A stretch of DNA of 7,751 nt from JBFXDW01 sp050180745 (GTDB lineage: Bacteria > Pseudomonadota > Alphaproteobacteria > UBA9219). The stretch lies in assembly GCA_050180745.1 (NCBI GenBank), contig JBFXDW010000081.1, forward strand, positions 1-7,751, in the 5' to 3' direction. Under the pieces are notes generated by a model that was given only the letters and a program-made list of their open reading frames with translations, made no database searches and had not been told where the DNA came from. How positions within the stretch are numbered: position 1 is the stretch's first letter; each line of letters starts with the position of its first letter. The position numbers and the translations under genes were made by a program. This document shows positions 4,879-7,751 of the stretch, piece by piece.

Positions 4879-6897
4879 ATGAGTGTCCTATTTGATTGTT
4901 CCGCCCTGTTGTTGCCTCTGTTGGGGGCTGCTGTGGCTGGGTTTGGCGGTCACCGTTTAGGCGATAGGGGAAGCCACATCATCACAAGTGTGTGTGTGTC
5001 TTTGGCGGCGCTTGTCTCGCTTATCCTTTTAAAAGAAGTTGCTTTTGAGGGCGCGGCGCGGACTCATATTCTGCTGCCTTGGATCGAAACGGAATCTTTT
5101 CATACGCACTGGGCGATTAGACTAGATACGCTCAGCGTCATTATGATGGCAACTGTTAATGTGATTTCGGCCATGGTCCATATTTATGCGGCACCTTATA
5201 TGCATGGTGATGACGGCGTGCCACGCTTTATGTGCTTTTTATCGCTCTTTACGTTTTTTATGCTGATGCTTGTTGGTGCGGACGACCTTCTCCAGATGTT
5301 TTTTGGTTGGGAAGGTGTGGGGCTGTCCTCCTATCTGTTGATCGGGTTCTGGGTCAAAAAGGCTTCGGCTAATGAAGCCTCGCTCAAAGCCTTTCTGGTT
5401 AATCGTGTGGGTGACTTTGGCTTTATGTTGGGCCTGTTTGGAACGTATGAGGTTTTTGGGACACTCGATTTCTCTGTGATTTCTAACAACATCACGCAAT
5501 ATGGTGAGGCGACATATGATTTCGCGGGTTATCCTCTGCCGGTTTTAAGTGTTCTTGCGGCTTTGTTCCTCATTGGTGCCATGGCTAAATCTGCACAGCT
5601 TGGCCTTCATGTGTGGTTGCCGGACGCAATGGAGGGTCCTACGCCCGTTTCCGCGTTGATCCATGCGGCAACAATGGTCACTGCTGGCGTCTTTATGTTG
5701 GCGCGCTTGTCGCCTTTGTTTGAGGCAGCACCTTACGTTCTTAATTTCGTAGCCATGCTTGGCGCTGTGGGCGCTGTGTTTGCGGCGAGCATTGCCCTTA
5801 CCCAGTTTGATATTAAGCGCGTGATTGCGTACTCAACCATGAGCCAGCTTGGCTATATGTTTTTTGCGGTTGGCGTGTCGGCCTATGGGGCAGCTATGTT
5901 TCATTTGGTGACACACGCTTTCTTTAAGTCGTTGCTCTTCCTTGCGGCGGGGAGTGTCATTCATGCGCTTGAGGGAGAGCAAGATATGCGCTGCATGGGA
6001 GGCTTATGGCGCAAGCTGCCCTATAGCTATGCGCTGATGTGGATAGGCTCTTTAGCGCTGGCGGGGATAGGGATTGAAGGATTCTTCGGTTTTGCCGGTT
6101 TTTATTCTAAGGAAATGATTCTGCATGCGGCTTATGCGAAAGGCGATATGATTGGCTTTATCGCTTATGGGCTTGGGGTGTTGGCGGCGTTTATGACAGG
6201 TTTTTATTCGTGGCGCTTGCTGGTTTTGACCTTTCATGGAGAGCCTCGAGGCGAAGCTAAAATCCACCAAAAGGCGCATGAATCTTCATGGCAAATGCTG
6301 GGGCCTTTAGTGCCACTGGCTCTGGGAGCCGTGTTTATGGGAGCCGTTGGGCATGGTGTCTTTGCCTCATTGCCGGATGGCGATTTTTGGCAGGGGACGA
6401 TTTTTACTGCACCGCGTATAGGGAATGTTGCGCCGCATGTACCGGTATGGGCGGGGTGGTTGCCTTTAGGGCTGGCTTTGTTGGGGGCAGGGACGGCGAG
6501 CTGGCTTTATCTCAAGAGGCCCGATGTTCCGCCACGCATTGCCAAGAGGCTGGGGCCTGTGCATCATGCAGTGAAGAATAAGTATTATATTGATGATATC
6601 TATGATGCCATTTTTCTTGGAGGGTTAAAGCGTTTTGCGTTTATGATGCGGCGGAAACGTGCGACATTCGATACGATCTATGATTTTGTTTTTGTGCGCG
6701 TGATTCAGCGTTTGGGGCGTTGGCTGTGGCAAGAAGGTGATGATGGGTTGATTGATCGCCTTGGGGCGGATGGCGTTGCGGCTGTAACGCGCGTGATTGG
6801 GCGCTATGTACAAAAAATACATACGGGCTATATTTCGCATTATGCGTTTATGTTTGCGGCGGGATTGTTGCTCTGCGTCTTCTGGGCGTTGAGATAA
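4879..6897 (+). CDS. nuoL: NADH-quinone oxidoreductase subunit L (ND5 homologue, distal proton pump)
   Basis: Distal antiporter-like proton-pumping subunit, with a lateral amphipathic helix running along the membrane arm. 672 residues, in the upper range for the family (E. coli about 613). Pump residues are present: E145 (GWEGVGLSSYLLIGFW), K237 (AMAKSAQLGLHVWLPDAMEG), K350 (HAFFKSLLFL) and K411 (YSKEMIL), matching E. coli E144, K229, K342 and K399. The ALIHAATMVTAGVF core lies at 259-272. The C-terminal part from about residue 560 (NKYYIDDIYDAIF onward) corresponds to the lateral-helix region and ends in a last membrane segment. The start is ATG 4879. Possible ribosome-binding sequences are AAAGGA at 4862-4867 and a G-run at 4870-4876, the latter unusually close to the start. 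No frameshift is seen. Confidence 0.97.
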   Translation: MSVLFDCSALLLPLLGAAVAGFGGHRLGDRGSHIITSVCVSLAALVSLILLKEVAFEGAARTHILLPWIETESFHTHWAIRLDTLSVIMMATVNVISAMVHIYAAPYMHGDDGVPRFMCFLSLFTFFMLMLVGADDLLQMFFGWEGVGLSSYLLIGFWVKKASANEASLKAFLVNRVGDFGFMLGLFGTYEVFGTLDFSVISNNITQYGEATYDFAGYPLPVLSVLAALFLIGAMAKSAQLGLHVWLPDAMEGPTPVSALIHAATMVTAGVFMLARLSPLFEAAPYVLNFVAMLGAVGAVFAASIALTQFDIKRVIAYSTMSQLGYMFFAVGVSAYGAAMFHLVTHAFFKSLLFLAAGSVIHALEGEQDMRCMGGLWRKLPYSYALMWIGSLALAGIGIEGFFGFAGFYSKEMILHAAYAKGDMIGFIAYGLGVLAAFMTGFYSWRLLVLTFHGEPRGEAKIHQKAHESSWQMLGPLVPLALGAVFMGAVGHGVFASLPDGDFWQGTIFTAPRIGNVAPHVPVWAGWLPLGLALLGAGTASWLYLKRPDVPPRIAKRLGPVHHAVKNKYYIDDIYDAIFLGGLKRFAFMMRRKRATFDTIYDFVFVRVIQRLGRWLWQEGDDGLIDRLGADGVAAVTRVIGRYVQKIHTGYISHYAFMFAAGLLLCVFWALR

Positions 6898-7024
6898 AGA
6901 AGGATGGAAAAGGAATTCTATGTTTATATTCTTGCGGGAATCCCATTTGGTAATTCCGAAACGTGCAATATGTCCTGTCGTGTAAAATTGTGTGAGGCCT
7001 AACAAAAAAAAGGGTTTGTAAAAT
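6898..7024. other. nuoL-nuoM spacer containing repeat remnant
   Basis: A 127-base gap, long for this operon. It holds a decayed copy of the 70-base module seen in the nuoI-nuoJ block (6937-6968), a short open frame from ATG 6904 to TAA 7002, and an A-tract (7003-7011) leading into the weak nuoM ribosome binding site (AGGG, 7011-7014). No terminator is seen: there is no strong hairpin followed by a T-run. Confidence 0.75.
6937..6968 (+). repeat. Diverged remnant of the 70-base repeat module
   Basis: By hand alignment, 28 of 32 aligned positions match the reverse complement of 3554-3586 with a single one-base gap. The shared blocks are GGAATCCCATTT, GGTA, TTCC, AAAC and GCAA, in order. It has the same orientation as the copy at 3813-3882. 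Similarity fades after about 6968, so only one end of the module is recognisable. Confidence 0.65.
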
Positions 7025-7751
7025 ATGATTGAGAATTGGCCTTTGTTGAGTTTAGTCACCTTCCTGCCCCTGTTAGGGGGCGGGCTTGTCCTTCTTTTGG
7101 CGCGAGGCGAGAAAGAAAATCTGATCGCGCAGGCGATTACAATCATAACAACTGTGTTGACATTTTTAGTCTCGATTCTGATCTGGCAGGCCTTCGATCC
7201 AGCGCAGGAAGGCTTTCAACTTGTTGAGAAGATGGACTGGATACCGCTTCTTGGCATTTCCTATCATAAGGGCATTGACGGGATATCGCTTTGGTTCGTT
7301 TTACTGACCAGTGTTCTCTCTTTCTCATCCATCCTGTCGGCATTTACGGCGAAAGAACGGTTAAAGGAATTCCTCTTTTCTCTTTTGGTTCTTGAAACCA
7401 TGATCATGGGCGTGTTTACCTCGCTTGATTTCTTCCTCTTTTATTTATTCTTTGAGGGCGTTCTGATCCCGATGTTCCTGATTATTGGTGTGTGGGGCGG
7501 CGAGCGTCGCATTTATGCGGCAACGAAATTCTTTATTTATACATTTTTGGGATCGGTCCTGATGCTGGTGGGGATTTTCGCAATGGTCTTGCAAATGGGA
7601 ACCAGCGATATGACGGCCATGATCGGCGCGCCGTTTGCGCGAGATATGTCTTTATGGTTGTGGCTGGTCTTTTTTGCTTCTTTTGCCGTTAAAACGCCTA
7701 TGTGGCCGCTTCATACGTGGCTGCCTCATGCGCATGTCGAGGCTCCTACGG
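7025..7751 (+). CDS. nuoM: NADH-quinone oxidoreductase subunit M (ND4 homologue), 3' partial
   Basis: Second antiporter-like proton-pumping subunit, lying between NuoL and NuoN in the membrane arm. Translation from ATG 7025 is open to the window end, giving the first 242 residues of a protein usually near 500. Landmarks: GIDGISLWFVLLT at 83-95; E144 (FFEGVLIPMFLI), the same position as the essential E144 of E. coli NuoM; and K223 in AVKTPMWPLHTWLPHAHVEAPT, corresponding to E. coli K234. The start is supported by the usual short N terminus before the first helix (MIENWPLLSLVTFLPLLG). AGGG at 7011-7014 is a modest ribosome binding site with 10-base spacing, and the gene is not coupled to nuoL by overlap, unlike most junctions in this operon. 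Confidence 0.96.
   Translation, partial: MIENWPLLSLVTFLPLLGGGLVLLLARGEKENLIAQAITIITTVLTFLVSILIWQAFDPAQEGFQLVEKMDWIPLLGISYHKGIDGISLWFVLLTSVLSFSSILSAFTAKERLKEFLFSLLVLETMIMGVFTSLDFFLFYLFFEGVLIPMFLIIGVWGGERRIYAATKFFIYTFLGSVLMLVGIFAMVLQMGTSDMTAMIGAPFARDMSLWLWLVFFASFAVKTPMWPLHTWLPHAHVEAPT

Noticed and set aside
7001..7014. A-tract as part of a transcription terminator or promoter
   Set aside because: There is no strong hairpin with a following T-run and no convincing -35/-10 pair. It leads straight into the nuoM ribosome binding site.
6625..7146. 173-residue reverse-strand open frame across the nuoL end and nuoM start
   Set aside because: It is antisense to two certain genes and has no recognisable domain.

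Overview
The window is an internal stretch of a type I NADH:quinone oxidoreductase (respiratory complex I) operon, all on the + strand, in the classical order nuoG-nuoH-nuoI-nuoJ-nuoK-nuoL-nuoM. nuoG is cut at its 5' end by the window start and nuoM at its 3' end by the window end. The NuoI, NuoG and NuoH sequences are of the alphaproteobacterial/mitochondrial type: for example the FRGEHALRRY stretch before the NuoI clusters, the NFFMTDPISRAS motif near the NuoG C terminus, and no N7 cluster cysteines in NuoG. I infer an alphaproteobacterium with fairly even base composition. I cannot place it to order.

Layout: 1-1896 nuoG (peripheral-arm Fe-S subunit, last 631 residues); 1893-2873 nuoH; 2870-3355 nuoI; 3356-3947 a 592-base gene-free repeat block; 3948-4550 nuoJ; 4547-4870 nuoK; 4879-6897 nuoL; 6898-7024 a 127-base gap holding a decayed piece of the same repeat family; 7025 to the end nuoM (first 242 residues). 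Packing is otherwise extremely tight: ATGA start/stop overlaps at G/H, H/I and J/K, and 8 bases between K and L. The two places where the packing breaks, I/J and L/M, are the two places that hold repeat DNA.

How the genes work together: NuoG and NuoI carry iron-sulfur clusters that pass electrons from NADH towards quinone. NuoH forms much of the quinone cavity and links it to the membrane arm. NuoJ, NuoK, NuoL and NuoM are membrane-arm subunits that carry or couple proton translocation. The key membrane lysines and glutamates are present in every membrane subunit where I looked, so the complex looks functional despite the repeats.

The unusual part is the nuoI-nuoJ block. It contains GGATTCA heptad arrays, a conserved pyrimidine-rich linker, and a cloverleaf-like palindromic element, and this composite occurs twice at an offset of exactly 300 bases. 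The first 110 bases of the two copies match at 107 positions. The next 70 bases then match in inverted orientation (57 of 70), so one module has been flipped between copies. A single reading frame runs open through the whole block and overlaps the nuoI stop and the nuoJ start. A third, degraded piece of the flipped module lies between nuoL and nuoM.
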